From Okeania sp. SIO2C9 (GTDB taxonomy: Bacteria; Cyanobacteriota; Cyanobacteriia; Cyanobacteriales; Microcoleaceae), in assembly GCF_010672455.1 (NCBI RefSeq), contig NZ_JAAHGO010000089.1, positions 1 through 33,787 on the forward strand: a stretch of 33,787 nt of DNA, in the 5' to 3' direction. Of this stretch, positions 1 through 8,408 are shown in pieces; the first letter of the stretch is position 1; every line of letters begins with the position of its first letter. Under the pieces are notes generated by a model, which saw nothing but the letters and a program-made list of their open reading frames with translations, did no database searches and was not told the DNA's origin. The translations under genes were made by a program, and so were the position numbers.

Positions 1-163
1 GACTTTCACCTACATCTACATAAGAGTTAGATAACATCTGTTTTATCCCTTGAGTTATGTCATTCTGTGTAAATCTTATTGAGATTTCTGTTTTAACAGT
101 CTGATTTTCATCAAGAACGAATCGCACTTCCTCTCTATTTATTGCGGATGTGGCAATAGTCAT
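1..163 (-). CDS. Hypothetical protein, partial (3' end outside the window)
   Basis: A frame is open on the minus strand from an ATG at 163-161 to the window edge, giving at least 54 residues (MTIATSAINREEVRFVLDEN...) without a stop. It lies 45 bp downstream of the rloB-like gene on the same strand, so it could belong to the same transcript. I recognise no family. The visible part is hydrophilic with no membrane segment. Its short length leaves real doubt that it is a gene. Confidence 0.45.
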   Translation of the reverse strand, partial: MTIATSAINREEVRFVLDENQTVKTEISIRFTQNDITQGIKQMLSNSYVDVGES

Positions 164-208
164 GAGTCAAAACTGCTATAATTTTTGCCCAGGTACTTAT
201 TTTCCAAT

Positions 209-850
209 CTATGGACGAACAAATTTATTAAGTTGTTTAACCAATAAATGTACAGTTGTGGAAGGATTATCATTAGCAGGATTATTTGGGTTATATTGCT
301 TGAATAACTTCTCGGCATTTTTAATTGCTTGAGGTTGCTTACTTTCCAATATCTCATACATTTTGTTGCTATTTTTTTCATATTTTTTATTCAGCTTTTT
401 AGTTAAAGCTTTTTTATAATCTTTGCGAGACATGTCAGTATCTCGATATTCAAAATGTAACAAATACCAAATTTCAAATGCTTCATTTGAATAAGCAACT
501 TTAATATTATTATTTTCAGCATCTTTTATAGCTTGATTAAAATTTTTTACCGGAAATGAATCACGGTCAAATACACACCATACTTGATTGTAATCACCAT
601 CTTCTTTCATAATCTTGAGAGCTTCTTTAACCAAACTAATTGTATTTTGACCTAATCCTCGCACATCAATCACATCTTTAGGTACGCGGAAACTACGAAA
701 ATAATTTGGTTCCGTTTCTTCTCCCTCACAAACTATCAAAAAACGCTCAATAACTTCTCGTGTTGCTACTGTGTCATTTCTTGAATAACGACTATATTTA
801 CTTTTTCCAGAATGTTGATAATTTCTCTTATATTCTTTTTTTTTAGCCAT
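209..850 (-). CDS. rloB: RloB-like protein (TOPRIM-type nuclease of an RloA/RloB defence pair)
   Basis: This 213-residue protein carries the RloB hallmark near its N-terminus: FLIVCEGEETEPNYF around residues 37-51, with the acidic EGEE cluster, followed by VFDRDSFP around 93-100. Together these form a TOPRIM-like acidic centre. A basic, lysine-rich leader precedes it. The best start is the ATG at 850-848. A TTG three codons upstream is possible, but the ATG overlaps the end of the upstream ATPase frame by 8 nt, which is typical of translational coupling. RloA/RloB pairs were first seen as restriction-linked ORFs and join an ATPase to a TOPRIM protein, an architecture shared with several abortive-infection systems. 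The partner here is interrupted, so this intact gene probably has no functional ATPase. Its role in defence is inferred from family and pairing. Confidence 0.8.
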   Translation of the reverse strand: MAKKKEYKRNYQHSGKSKYSRYSRNDTVATREVIERFLIVCEGEETEPNYFRSFRVPKDVIDVRGLGQNTISLVKEALKIMKEDGDYNQVWCVFDRDSFPVKNFNQAIKDAENNNIKVAYSNEAFEIWYLLHFEYRDTDMSRKDYKKALTKKLNKKYEKNSNKMYEILESKQPQAIKNAEKLFKQYNPNNPANDNPSTTVHLLVKQLNKFVRP

Positions 851-2138
851 TTTTTTCAAATAATTCAGTTAAATTACCAAGAAAAGGTATGGCTCCATAC
901 TTACCCTTAATATAATCACTTTCAAAACTCGCATCATTCGGTACTTTGTATTCAACTAAAGAATATAAATCAGTCGCTCCCTGCCGATTTTTTTCTGTAA
1001 ACCATATCTGGTCTCGTCTAAAAATCTTATTACTAAGTAAATTAGTATCGTGAGTCGTAAAAATAAGTTGTGCCTTTTTAGGATTTGTTGTATTAGAGTT
1101 AAATAAATCAATAATTGCGCGAGTGATGATTGGATGTAACCTAGCATCAAGTTCATCAATTATTAAAATTTATCCATTTTTTAAAGTATCCAAAATTGGC
1201 ACGGCAAAAGCAAACAATTTTTTAGTTCCTTCTGACTCATCCTCATAAAAATTAAATACTTCTAAAGATGCCACTTTTCCTTCTAAATCATACTTTTTAT
1301 GAAAGGTTTGAATATCATCAGTGTGCGCTCCATGATTTATCATAAATTTTCTAAATTCTTCAGAGTAAATATCAGAAAATTGTTCTGGCAAAATATTTAT
1401 TGTATCAATTTTAATATCATCAATACCTAAATCCCATTTTCTAATTAATTGAATAATTTCTTTTTTATATTGACTATCCTTGAAAAATTCAATTGTGAGT
1501 TGTTGATAAAAATCGCTATGTAATCCTGAAATTATATTCAAATCTCTAAACCACCGCAAAATACTTGTAGAGATTTTGCCATTAAATTGAGCATTAACAG
1601 ACAGAAAAAGAGCATTATTTCTGGTTTTATCAGCGATAAATTTACCGAAATACTGATTTTCACTAAATACATTAGTCATCTCAATGCCATTTTCATCACG
1701 TTCAAATAGTCTAGTCTCCCTAACTTTTGGCACATAAAATAACCATTCAGAAACCACCTGTTTTTTATCGACTTCAAAACCATACCTATATAATTTATGG
1801 TCTAAAATAAAAACTATTTCAAAAAAAGAAGGCTCTCCTTCTGTTTCCGTACTTAGCCTAAACTCCTCTACATTAATAGCATCTTCTATCTGAGTTTCTT
1901 TTGAAGAATTAAGCACAAACCGACGCATAAAATCTAATGCTTTAACCAAATTACTTTTGCCACTAGCATTCGCGCCATAAACAGCAGAACTTTTCAGCAA
2001 ATTTAATTCATCATCAACTTGAAAAACATTATTTTTATCAACACTTTTATTATTAGCAGTTAAATCTGTAGTCACCATACTCAAAGTGACAATTTCTTGA
2101 AAAGATAAATAGTTACCAACACTGAATTGAATCAGCAT
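843..2138 (-). pseudogene. rloA: RloA-like AAA ATPase interrupted by an in-frame stop
   Basis: The frame starts at ATG 2138 and encodes an SMC/RecF-type ATPase. It opens with FSVGNYLSFQE and has a Walker A (GANASGKSN, residues 55-63). After codon 322 it meets TAA at 1172-1170. The same frame then continues without any shift for 108 residues. These contain the Walker B ILIIDELDAR immediately after the stop, then LIFTTHDTNLLS (D-loop and H-switch region), and end at 845-843 inside the start of rloB. The undamaged protein would be about 431 residues. A single change (for example AAA to TAA) explains the stop. Because the truncated product lacks Walker B it should not hydrolyse ATP. Readthrough or a sequencing error cannot be excluded from the sequence alone. 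Confidence 0.85.
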
Positions 2139-2348
2139 AGAATTATAAAGAATAGATCGAGTGGTAAATTTGTGAAAAAATTACAAATTTACACTAATTA
2201 TACTATTGATGATTACTTTATATGAAATAGAATAATTACCGCTACGGAATATCTCCCATAACACCCTGAAAAAAGAGAAAATATATAGCAAATATTTTAA
2301 TATTTCAGATTATATAAACAATTTTAATATGTGCATTGTATATAGGTA

Positions 2349-2590
2349 AGCATTTCCGTTTGTCATGCTGCGCAAACAGCCTTCAGCTAGCCTTCTACAG
2401 ATGAACTGCGGACTTCAGCTATCAGCTATGAGTTATTAACTTATTATCGCACCGAAGGAGAAATTAATTTCCAAAGAGTAAAATATGTTTGCTTAGGCAT
2501 TTCGCACCGAAATAAAAAGGTTATCAGCTAACCTTAGTAAGTTATTATGTTCATGCATCTGAATGCGAGCGCATGACAAACGGAAATGCT
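2349..2590. repeat. MITE-like element with 20-bp perfect inverted ends
   Basis: The sequence gcatttccgtttgtcatgc at 2350-2368 is exactly complementary to 2571-2589, and one more A-T pair extends the match. The ends enclose about 200 bp with no ORF. The interior contains short internal repeats (cagctatcagct, gcaccgaa twice). No clear target duplication is visible. The remainder of the 2139-2843 gap is AT-rich with nothing I can name. The lepB promoter must lie in its last 200 bp, but I cannot fix it. Confidence 0.6.
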
Positions 2591-2843
2591 GAATATTAAT
2601 AGCCGAATGCTGACATATATAATAGGGAAAAATCATAGTATTATAGCAATCATAAATCATTTGTAAAAAAATTCAGGATATATAAAAACTCTCAAACTTT
2701 TACCCCTATTTCCTGTTTCTTAAATTCAAAGATATTTTTACCAGCAACTCAAATAGGATTACTATATCTATTTAGAATAGATAAATTCTCATTCCCAGGA
2801 GTTTTGCTATAGTATAGAAATACTCAAGAATAAAATCATAGAA

Positions 2844-3449
2844 ATGACATCAGAAAAAGAATCCTTAAATCAACCAATAACAGCTAACTCCATAACTCCC
2901 TGGTGGCTAAAAATATGGCAACAACAAAAAGAAAATATTAAAGTTTTGGCGATCGCTTTATCTTTATCTTTATTAGTCAGAATATTAATTGCAGAACCAA
3001 GATATATACCTTCAGACTCAATGATACCTACTTTAGAAGTAGGCGATCGCCTAGTAGTGGAAAAAGTATCTTATCATTTTCATCCACCTGCTAGAGGTGA
3101 TATTATTGTTTTTCAACCACCTCAACAGTTACAACGCTATGGTTATGATCAGAATCAAGCTTTTATCAAAAGAGTTATTGGCCTGCCAGGAGATACTATT
3201 AGAATTGAGAATGGTCTAGTGTATATAAATGACCAACCGCTGACTGAAAATTATATTGCTGAACCTCCTGAATATACTTTGCCAATTTCAGTCGAAGTTC
3301 CTAACAATCAATATTTTGTAATGGGAGATAATCGTAATAATAGTAATGACTCTCATGTTTGGGGTTTTTTGCCTAAGAAAAATATTATAGGTAGGGCAAT
3401 AATTCGCTTTTGGCCTTATCAAAGATTAGGAGCGTTAAATCCGAAATAA
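2844..3449 (+). CDS. lepB: Signal peptidase I
   Basis: This 201-residue type I signal peptidase removes signal peptides from exported proteins at the plasma or thylakoid membrane. The N-terminal tail is cytoplasmic (about residues 1-32), followed by one membrane segment (about 33-50). Next come the box with the nucleophile, PSDSMIPTL (Ser59), then FIKRVIGLPGD with the general base Lys109, and the C-terminal box MGDNRNNSNDSHVWG (160-174). The length is normal for cyanobacterial single-span enzymes. HIP1 sites occur within the gene at 2949 and near 3043. It stands alone between repeat-filled spacers, so it is probably monocistronic. Confidence 0.95.
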   Translation: MTSEKESLNQPITANSITPWWLKIWQQQKENIKVLAIALSLSLLVRILIAEPRYIPSDSMIPTLEVGDRLVVEKVSYHFHPPARGDIIVFQPPQQLQRYGYDQNQAFIKRVIGLPGDTIRIENGLVYINDQPLTENYIAEPPEYTLPISVEVPNNQYFVMGDNRNNSNDSHVWGFLPKKNIIGRAIIRFWPYQRLGALNPK

Positions 3450-3689
3450 TTCTCCTAATACCTAATACCAATTTGATAAAATATTGCGACATTCATGTAA
3501 CAGGGAGTAGGCAGCATAGCCAAGATAAGTATATGAAAAAAAATCAAAAAGGTTAAATAAAGGAAGCAGAAATTTGAGATGTTATCTCAAGAGCGCTTCA
3601 ATAAATTCAATCAAACATTTTTATTATACTTAATCATCATCATCATCCGGACATGGTATAATTTTTTTCACCCTTAGTAAAACACTTAA

Positions 3690-3890
3690 AACTTAACATT
3701 TAAAACCTAATACTTAAAACCTAATACCTAATACTAAATCCGGTTATTATAGGGTAGTTACCTAAATATTCAAATCCTTATCAGACAAAGATTTTGATTT
3801 TTTTGAATATCTCCTTACTAAACCGGATTTTGTATAAGACCTAAAACTTAACACCGAAAACCTAATACCGAAAACCTAATACCTAAATTC
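3690..3890. repeat. Degenerate short tandem repeats (acctaat/acttaaa type)
   Basis: Stretches such as aaaacctaatacttaaaacc (about 3702) and ccgaaaacctaatacc (about 3855) are imperfect head-to-tail copies of 7- to 8-bp words. They flank the palindromic element at 3736-3830 on both sides, so that element appears to have landed in, or formed within, a pre-existing short-repeat tract. The rest of the 3450-3891 gap shows nothing recognisable. Confidence 0.5.
3736..3830. repeat. Nested palindromic element (aaatccggtt ends)
   Basis: The outer inverted repeat aaatccggtt (3736-3745) pairs with aaccggattt (3821-3830). Inside it atattcaaa (3766-3774) pairs with tttgaatat (3802-3810), and aatc/gatt words lie further in. 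The 95-bp unit can fold into one long interrupted hairpin. It has no ORF, consistent with a small palindromic MITE. Confidence 0.6.
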
Positions 3891-3891
3891 C

Positions 3892-4209
3892 TTACCATTG
3901 TTGTTTATCTAAAACAGGAGGTAAACTAAGTTTAGGAAATTTGTAGAATGTATCTCCTTGTTCATCAATTTCTAAGGTTGCAGTGAAAACTTGTACTTGA
4001 CCTTCAAGATATTTCTGAGCTATTTGAGCATCAACTTTAGCCGCAGCAGCTAATTGAATTAGAGAAATTTTACCATTTTGAAGTTCTAATAATTTGTAAA
4101 AGGCATCATCTAAAATACGCTTTTGTTCTCTGTCATTAGATATATTAAATATAAATGCACCTAATACAATTCCTAATCCTGTGAATATTACGAATTCGAT
4201 AACAGCCAT
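3892..4209 (-). CDS. Small membrane-anchored hypothetical protein
   Basis: This 105-residue protein has an N-terminal hydrophobic segment (about residues 4-22, FVIFTGLGIVLGAFIF). A helical stretch follows (REQKRILDDAFYKLLELQNGKISLIQLAAAAKVDAQIAQKYLE). The pattern of short helices around KISLIQLAAAAKVD resembles a helix-turn-helix or winged-helix core, and the end is a short beta-like tail. The hydrophobic segment has no obvious cleavage site, so it is probably an anchor. I do not recognise a named family and assign no function. Genes on both sides are separated by several hundred bases, so it is probably transcribed alone. Confidence 0.65.
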   Translation of the reverse strand: MAVIEFVIFTGLGIVLGAFIFNISNDREQKRILDDAFYKLLELQNGKISLIQLAAAAKVDAQIAQKYLEGQVQVFTATLEIDEQGDTFYKFPKLSLPPVLDKQQW

Positions 4210-4350
4210 TTAATCAAAAAGAGAAATAAGTAAGAAATAATAAATCAGAATAAACCAAAAATCCGAGAGATAAAATTAGAAGATTAGCTATAGCAAAATC
4301 CAGAAGAGAAAATGAAACTATAGATGTATAGTAAAACTTTTTTTACCTAT

Positions 4351-4441
4351 AACAACTGTAATAGCAGTGGAAAGAAAAGGTGCGGACATATCAAAAGCTT
4401 AAAACTAGGACAACGCCAGATTTTTCCTTCTTCCTTCTTCC
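4351..4441. repeat. Dispersed repeat, copy 1 (tgcggacatatcaaaa family)
   Basis: This roughly 90-bp block matches the reverse complement of 14341-14428 over most of its length. The shared order is a tgtaatagcagt-like word, gaaaagg-gcggacatatcaaaa, taaaact-a-acaacgc and tttttccttcttc. A shorter piece matches 9957-9997. A short frame over the block (4324-4521) has no support as a gene. The remainder of the 4210-4591 gap is featureless. Confidence 0.6.
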
Positions 4442-4591
4442 TAAATTTTTCCTATTTTTATAACTGTAATTTTTATTATTTAAACTTTAAACTAATTAGA
4501 GTAATTGGTAGCTTAGTCTGAAAATATCAAGATGATTTTAGTCGCTAAATTATCCAATTACCCTAATTTTAAAAATGATAAAGAACCTTGC

Positions 4592-5731
4592 TTAAACTCC
4601 AGGTTCGACAAGATTTTCTAATCCGGCAACTACCTTAGCAGAAATAATTTTGTCTCCTTTACCTAATTTTTCCAAAACCTTTTTCCCTTCCACCACATAA
4701 CCAAAAACCGTATAACGACCATCCAGTAAATTTACTCCTGCAGGCGTTAATTCTGGTTGGAATAAGAAAAAGAAAAATTGAGAAGAACCACCATCATTTT
4801 CAGATTCAGGACGAGCCATTGCCACTGTACCATAAGCAGAAAAAGGCAGAACAGGTTGTTCCCGAAAACGACCAATTTCTTCTAAAGTAAAACTATATAT
4901 TGGTTCCTCATCTCCCTTGACCAAAATTTCCAGTGGGATATTACGGTACTCACCACTATCAGGGTCAATAAAACCAACTTCTGGGCCAGGAGGGTCTCCA
5001 GTTTGTAAAACATAAGACTGTTCTGAGCGAATAAACTCTAGGCCATCGTAAAAACCCCTCTGAACTAAATCTACAAAATTACCAGCAGTAATAGGGGCAC
5101 TATAACCATCAACAACCAAAGTCAAAGAACCCTTTTCCGTTTCCATCTCAATAGTAGCGCGACCTTTGAGTTGAGGTAAATTAGCAAACTCTGAAGGAAC
5201 CTCAAACGGAAATCCTCCTAGCATCAACTTTTCAAGCTGACCAACTAATGCCAGTAGTTGTGCCCGTTGCTCCAATACTTGTTCCCCATCTTTAGCTTCA
5301 GCAACTTCTCGAATATTAACAATGCCCTGCTCAAGTTGTTCAATTATGGCCTCTGCCTCAGATTGTTTAGACTCAGAAACACCAGCTAATAACTTAGGCT
5401 TACTAATATTAAGAACCCTAGATGCAGCAGCAATATCACTACTAACAGAGGACCAACGTTTACCTCGCAGTCTATTAGCAATGTCCTCCAGACTCCTTTG
5501 TATTTTACGCACTGGTTCATTGTCTATCGGTAGAGCATACCTTAATAATGCCTTACCATCAGTAATCGGATCGCCCTGGGGCAAACGACTTTCACGAGTT
5601 GTTGTGCTACCACCAAAGTCCCACCAAGCAGCACTAAGACCAACAGACAAAGTGAAAAGTAATAGTGCTAGGATGCCAGTTTTAAGCAAGCGTTTACAAG
5701 TGTTAATGACGGAATTGTGAAGATTTAGCAT
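4592..5731 (-). CDS. Lumenal cyclophilin-type peptidyl-prolyl isomerase (TLP40/CYP38-like)
   Basis: The 379-residue protein begins with a Sec-type signal peptide (basic CKRLLK, then ILALLLFTLSVGLSAA around residues 18-35), so it acts in the thylakoid lumen or periplasm. A helical domain (about 55-165, with REVAEAKDGEQVLEQRAQ) is followed by a C-terminal cyclophilin fold (about 190-372). This fold contains GNFVDLVQRGFYDGLEF, TGDPPG and ANDGGSSQFFFFL-like blocks (here SENDGGSSQFFFFLF). This architecture matches cyanobacterial and chloroplast TLP40/CYP38 proteins, implicated in photosystem II assembly. The cyclophilin core lacks some canonical catalytic residues, which is usual for this subfamily, so it may act mainly as a chaperone. 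It is divergent from efp, a neighbourhood common in cyanobacteria. An unusually long 1-kb repeat-filled gap separates the two. Confidence 0.88.
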   Translation of the reverse strand: MLNLHNSVINTCKRLLKTGILALLLFTLSVGLSAAWWDFGGSTTTRESRLPQGDPITDGKALLRYALPIDNEPVRKIQRSLEDIANRLRGKRWSSVSSDIAAASRVLNISKPKLLAGVSESKQSEAEAIIEQLEQGIVNIREVAEAKDGEQVLEQRAQLLALVGQLEKLMLGGFPFEVPSEFANLPQLKGRATIEMETEKGSLTLVVDGYSAPITAGNFVDLVQRGFYDGLEFIRSEQSYVLQTGDPPGPEVGFIDPDSGEYRNIPLEILVKGDEEPIYSFTLEEIGRFREQPVLPFSAYGTVAMARPESENDGGSSQFFFFLFQPELTPAGVNLLDGRYTVFGYVVEGKKVLEKLGKGDKIISAKVVAGLENLVEPGV

Positions 5732-5920
5732 ATTTATGAATTTTTATTCCCTTACTAATATTACATGGCTGTCCACACTCATCGGATTTTTGGGGGTAAA
5801 AATTAGGTTTTAGATTTGGTCACCAGTTAGTTTTGCTGATGTATAGGAATAGGCAATAGAGTAGAGATATAGAGTTATACCAAATCTCAAAAGTCTTGCT
5901 ACATCTCCTTGAGAGTAGGG

Positions 5921-5946
5921 AGTAGGCAGTAGGCAGTAAGCAGTAG
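5921..5946. repeat. Heptamer short tandem repeat (agtaggc)
   Basis: About three to four head-to-tail copies of agtaggc/agtaagc occur here. The surrounding 5732-6070 has no ORF and no other feature I can support. Heptamer repeats of this kind are the STRR class known from filamentous cyanobacteria. Confidence 0.6.
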
Positions 5947-6070
5947 AGTTCAAAGACATAAGATATCTTGGCTTAATGCCGAGAATCGTTACAAACATTA
6001 CTGAACTATTATTACTTAATAACTGAAATCTTAATTAAGTATCGCATTAATGCATGGGAATTGGTATTAT

Positions 6071-6192
6071 ATCATGTCCGGTTGAACAGTTATAAATAAA
6101 TCACTCAGCATAATTCAGGAGTCAGTCCTCAGGAGGGAAGAAAGAAGAATAGAAGGAGAAAGTTTTTTGATCACTAATTACCCGGACATGAT
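6071..6192. repeat. MITE-like element, family A copy 1 (atcatgtccgg ends)
   Basis: The ends atcatgtccgg (6071-6081) and ccggacatgat (6182-6192) are perfect inverted repeats. The interior (ttataaataa..., aggagtca, gaagaaagaag) is matched in opposite orientation by the element at 30374-30492. Both copies abut the word ttggtattat, which may be the preferred target. There is no coding capacity. Confidence 0.7.
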
Positions 6193-6317
6193 CAGGACTT
6201 ACGCATAACCACCACATATAGTAGGGATAGTAGGGACGTTAACGATAGTTATGCGCCAGCAAACGGCCGTTTGCCCCTACAGATGGTGTAGAATTTTATA
6301 TTTTGCGTAAGTCCTGA
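6192..6317. repeat. MITE-like element, family B (tcaggacttacgca ends)
   Basis: A perfect 14-bp inverted repeat, tcaggacttacgca (6192-6205) and tgcgtaagtcctga (6304-6317), bounds 126 bp without an ORF. It starts exactly where the family A element ends. The right end, read inwards (ttacgcaaa...ccatctgtagggg), closely matches the left end of the tnpB-bearing element at 23364. Confidence 0.72.
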
Positions 6318-6338
6318 TGAAAACATTACGCATTTAAG

Positions 6339-6418
6339 GTTAAGACATTTTGCCTTCTAGAGTTGTTGCCTTTTCCTAGCAGAATGCTGCGCAAATAACT
6401 CAAGTCTATTGTCTTAAC
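6339..6418. repeat. Small inverted-repeat element (gttaagaca ends)
   Basis: gttaagaca (6339-6347) is complementary to tgtcttaac (6410-6418). The 80-bp unit contains ttgccttctagagttgttgc, which recurs near 10238 with small changes. No ORF is present. Confidence 0.5.
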
Positions 6419-6441
6419 AACAGAAAGTACTACTATATGCC

Positions 6442-6576
6442 TTACAGCGCTTTTCAAATTGATGAACCACATCGTCATAACCAAAATCCTGTAGGGGCGA
6501 ATGGCCATATAGCCTGACGGCATGGGCTTCGCAATTGCGCCCCTAGTGTGGTCTACTGAAATGAAAACCGCTGTAA
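6442..6576. repeat. MITE-like element, family C copy 1 (ttacagcg ends)
   Basis: ttacagcgcttttca (6442-6456) pairs with tgaaaaccgctgtaa (6562-6576) with one mismatch. The interior holds a second palindrome (taggggcg ... cgccccta). The ends resemble those of the element at 10009-10116. After this element the last 200 bp before efp should hold its promoter; no clear box could be fixed. Confidence 0.6.
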
Positions 6577-6773
6577 TATGTCTCAGACAAAAAACTTTTG
6601 ATTTCGACCGCCAGACATCAGAGATTTTACATAAAATTATTTTGACGAGGTGCTAAAAATTGCTTTCTACTCCTACGATATTTGACAATTTTTCTGACTC
6701 TCGAATATTGTACGATGTCTAATGTTAAGTTCTAATCTGATAATTTAATTAAAAACCGCAATAACGTTGTTAT

Positions 6774-7331
6774 ATGATTTCTAGTAATGATTTTCGCCCC
6801 GGTGTGACTATTGAATTGGATGGTTCGGTTTGGAGGGTAGTAGAATTTCTGCACGTTAAACCAGGCAAGGGTTCTGCTTTTGTCCGAACAAAGCTCAAAA
6901 ATGCACAGACTGGTAGTGTTGTAGAAAGAACATTTAGAGCTGGTGAAACAGTACCTCAAGCTACTTTGGACAAGAGAGCTATGCAGCATACCTATAAAGA
7001 TGCTGACCAATTTGTGTTTATGGATATGGAAACTTTTGAAGAGGCCAATTTAAGTTCAGAGCAAATTGGCGAGCGTGTTAAGTATCTTAGCGAAGGTATG
7101 GAGGTTAATGTTATTAAGTGGGGCGAACAAGTAATAGAAGTGGAACTGCCCAACTCAGTAACTTTAGAAGTAACTGAAACTGACCCTGGTGTTAAAGGAG
7201 ATACTGCTACTGGTGGTAGTAAACCTGCTATTGTCGAAACAGGAGCTCAAATTATGGTTCCTTTATTTATATCTAGAGGAGAACGGATTAAGATAGATAC
7301 TCGAAATGATTCTTATTTGGGTAGAGAGTAA
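6774..7331 (+). CDS. efp: Translation elongation factor P
   Basis: The 185-residue protein has the normal EF-P length and three-domain layout. Domain I (about 1-65) carries the loop PGKGSAF with the tip lysine at position 32, which in other bacteria can be modified to help ribosomes through polyproline stretches. The OB domains follow, with FMDMETFEE and the C-terminal signature around [20 protein letters not shown]. It ends in a standard [18 protein letters not shown] tail. The ATG at 6774 gives the conserved N-terminus [10 protein letters not shown]. It precedes accB, as in many cyanobacteria, but with a 565-bp gap full of repeats, so co-transcription is uncertain. Confidence 0.97.
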   Translation: MISSNDFRPGVTIELDGSVWRVVEFLHVKPGKGSAFVRTKLKNAQTGSVVERTFRAGETVPQATLDKRAMQHTYKDADQFVFMDMETFEEANLSSEQIGERVKYLSEGMEVNVIKWGEQVIEVELPNSVTLEVTETDPGVKGDTATGGSKPAIVETGAQIMVPLFISRGERIKIDTRNDSYLGRE

Positions 7332-7399
7332 TAGCAGAAAACTAGATTTATTTTAGAAGTAAGTTATGCATTGATTGCGTAATTCTGAGTGATCTTTAC

Positions 7400-7446
7400 G
7401 GGGGCTTAATAAATGTGCATAATTACCACCGCACAAAGCCCCTTTA
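7400..7446 (+). terminator. Putative terminator hairpin after efp
   Basis: ggggctt (7401-7407) pairs with aagcccc (7436-7442). An inner tgtgc (7414-7418) pairs with gcaca (7431-7435). Only a short T run (ttt) follows, so termination strength is uncertain. It lies about 70 bp after the efp stop. Confidence 0.4.
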
Positions 7447-7716
7447 GAAGATCAAGATGGACTTAAGAGAGGAATAAAAAAGATAAATTGATAATTTATT
7501 TATTGTAATTGATTTTAATTTGGGTTTGATCGGAAATCTAATTCAGTATTCCTAGCAGGGAATAAGCTTCCTGTCTTTTTCTTTAAACTGCTACATTTTT
7601 TTATTAATAAGTAGTAATTATGCTAAAACCTAAATCTCAACCTCACTTCTGTAAGAAAAAAAAATTATGGCTTTGAATTTCACGCTTCTACATCTATACT
7701 AAAACAGTATTGAAGA

Positions 7717-7786
<70 letters not shown>

Positions 7787-7896
7787 GAACACCCCCGTTG
7801 ACGGTGGGGTATTAAACCCACAAAGAAAATGATAAACTCTTCTTTTTATTAAGTATTAATTGAGTTGAACGCCGATTAAGTGAGGATATAAAAACA

Positions 7897-8394
7897 GTGC
7901 AATTAGATTTACATCAACTGCGGGAACTACTAACAGCAATAGACCAAACTAATATTTCGGAGTTGACTTTAAAAAGTGGAGATTTGGAATTAACGGTACG
8001 TAAAGGAACTTTATTTAACGATCGCCTCTCATTACCTTCTTCCTATGGGACTGACCCTTCCGAATTTGTTTCTCCTGGTACTACCTCATTAGATACAACA
8101 GCTACAAAAACTGCTCCTATGACTTCAGGAACACCTCCTACGGTCTCAAACAAATTTGAAGAAATTTTATCTCCAGTTGTGGGCACTTTTTACCGCGCTC
8201 CTGCTCCTGATGAACCATCATTTGTAGAAGTAGGCGATCAAATTACTTCTGGCCAAACAGTTTGTATTATTGAAGCGATGAAAGTTATGAATGAGATTGA
8301 AGCAGAGGTCTCTGGACAAATAGTAGAAATTTTAATCGAAAATGGACAACCTGTAGAATATAATCAGCCTTTAATGTTAGTTAATCCCAACTAG
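7897..8394 (+). CDS. accB: Biotin carboxyl carrier protein of acetyl-CoA carboxylase
   Basis: The 165-residue protein carries the biotin that shuttles carboxyl groups in the first step of fatty-acid synthesis. An N-terminal segment (about 1-40) is followed by a Ser/Thr/Pro-rich linker (about 45-85) and the biotinyl domain (about 90-165). The biotinylation motif is [12 protein letters not shown] with Lys129. The GTG at 7897 is the best start: it gives the usual N-terminus ([12 protein letters not shown]) and has a GAGG-type ribosome site about ten bases upstream. The next gene begins 14 bp after the stop, so accB and the cupin gene were probably one transcript. Confidence 0.95.
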   Translation: MQLDLHQLRELLTAIDQTNISELTLKSGDLELTVRKGTLFNDRLSLPSSYGTDPSEFVSPGTTSLDTTATKTAPMTSGTPPTVSNKFEEILSPVVGTFYRAPAPDEPSFVEVGDQITSGQTVCIIEAMKVMNEIEAEVSGQIVEILIENGQPVEYNQPLMLVNPN

Positions 8395-8408
8395 ACTGTA
8401 TAAAAATC

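Noticed and set aside
4324-4521. 65-codon plus-strand frame
   Set aside because: It runs across a dispersed repeat, has biased composition and no recognisable domain.
5322-5720. 132-codon open frame on the plus strand
   Set aside because: It lies wholly antisense to the well-supported cyclophilin gene and has no family resemblance.
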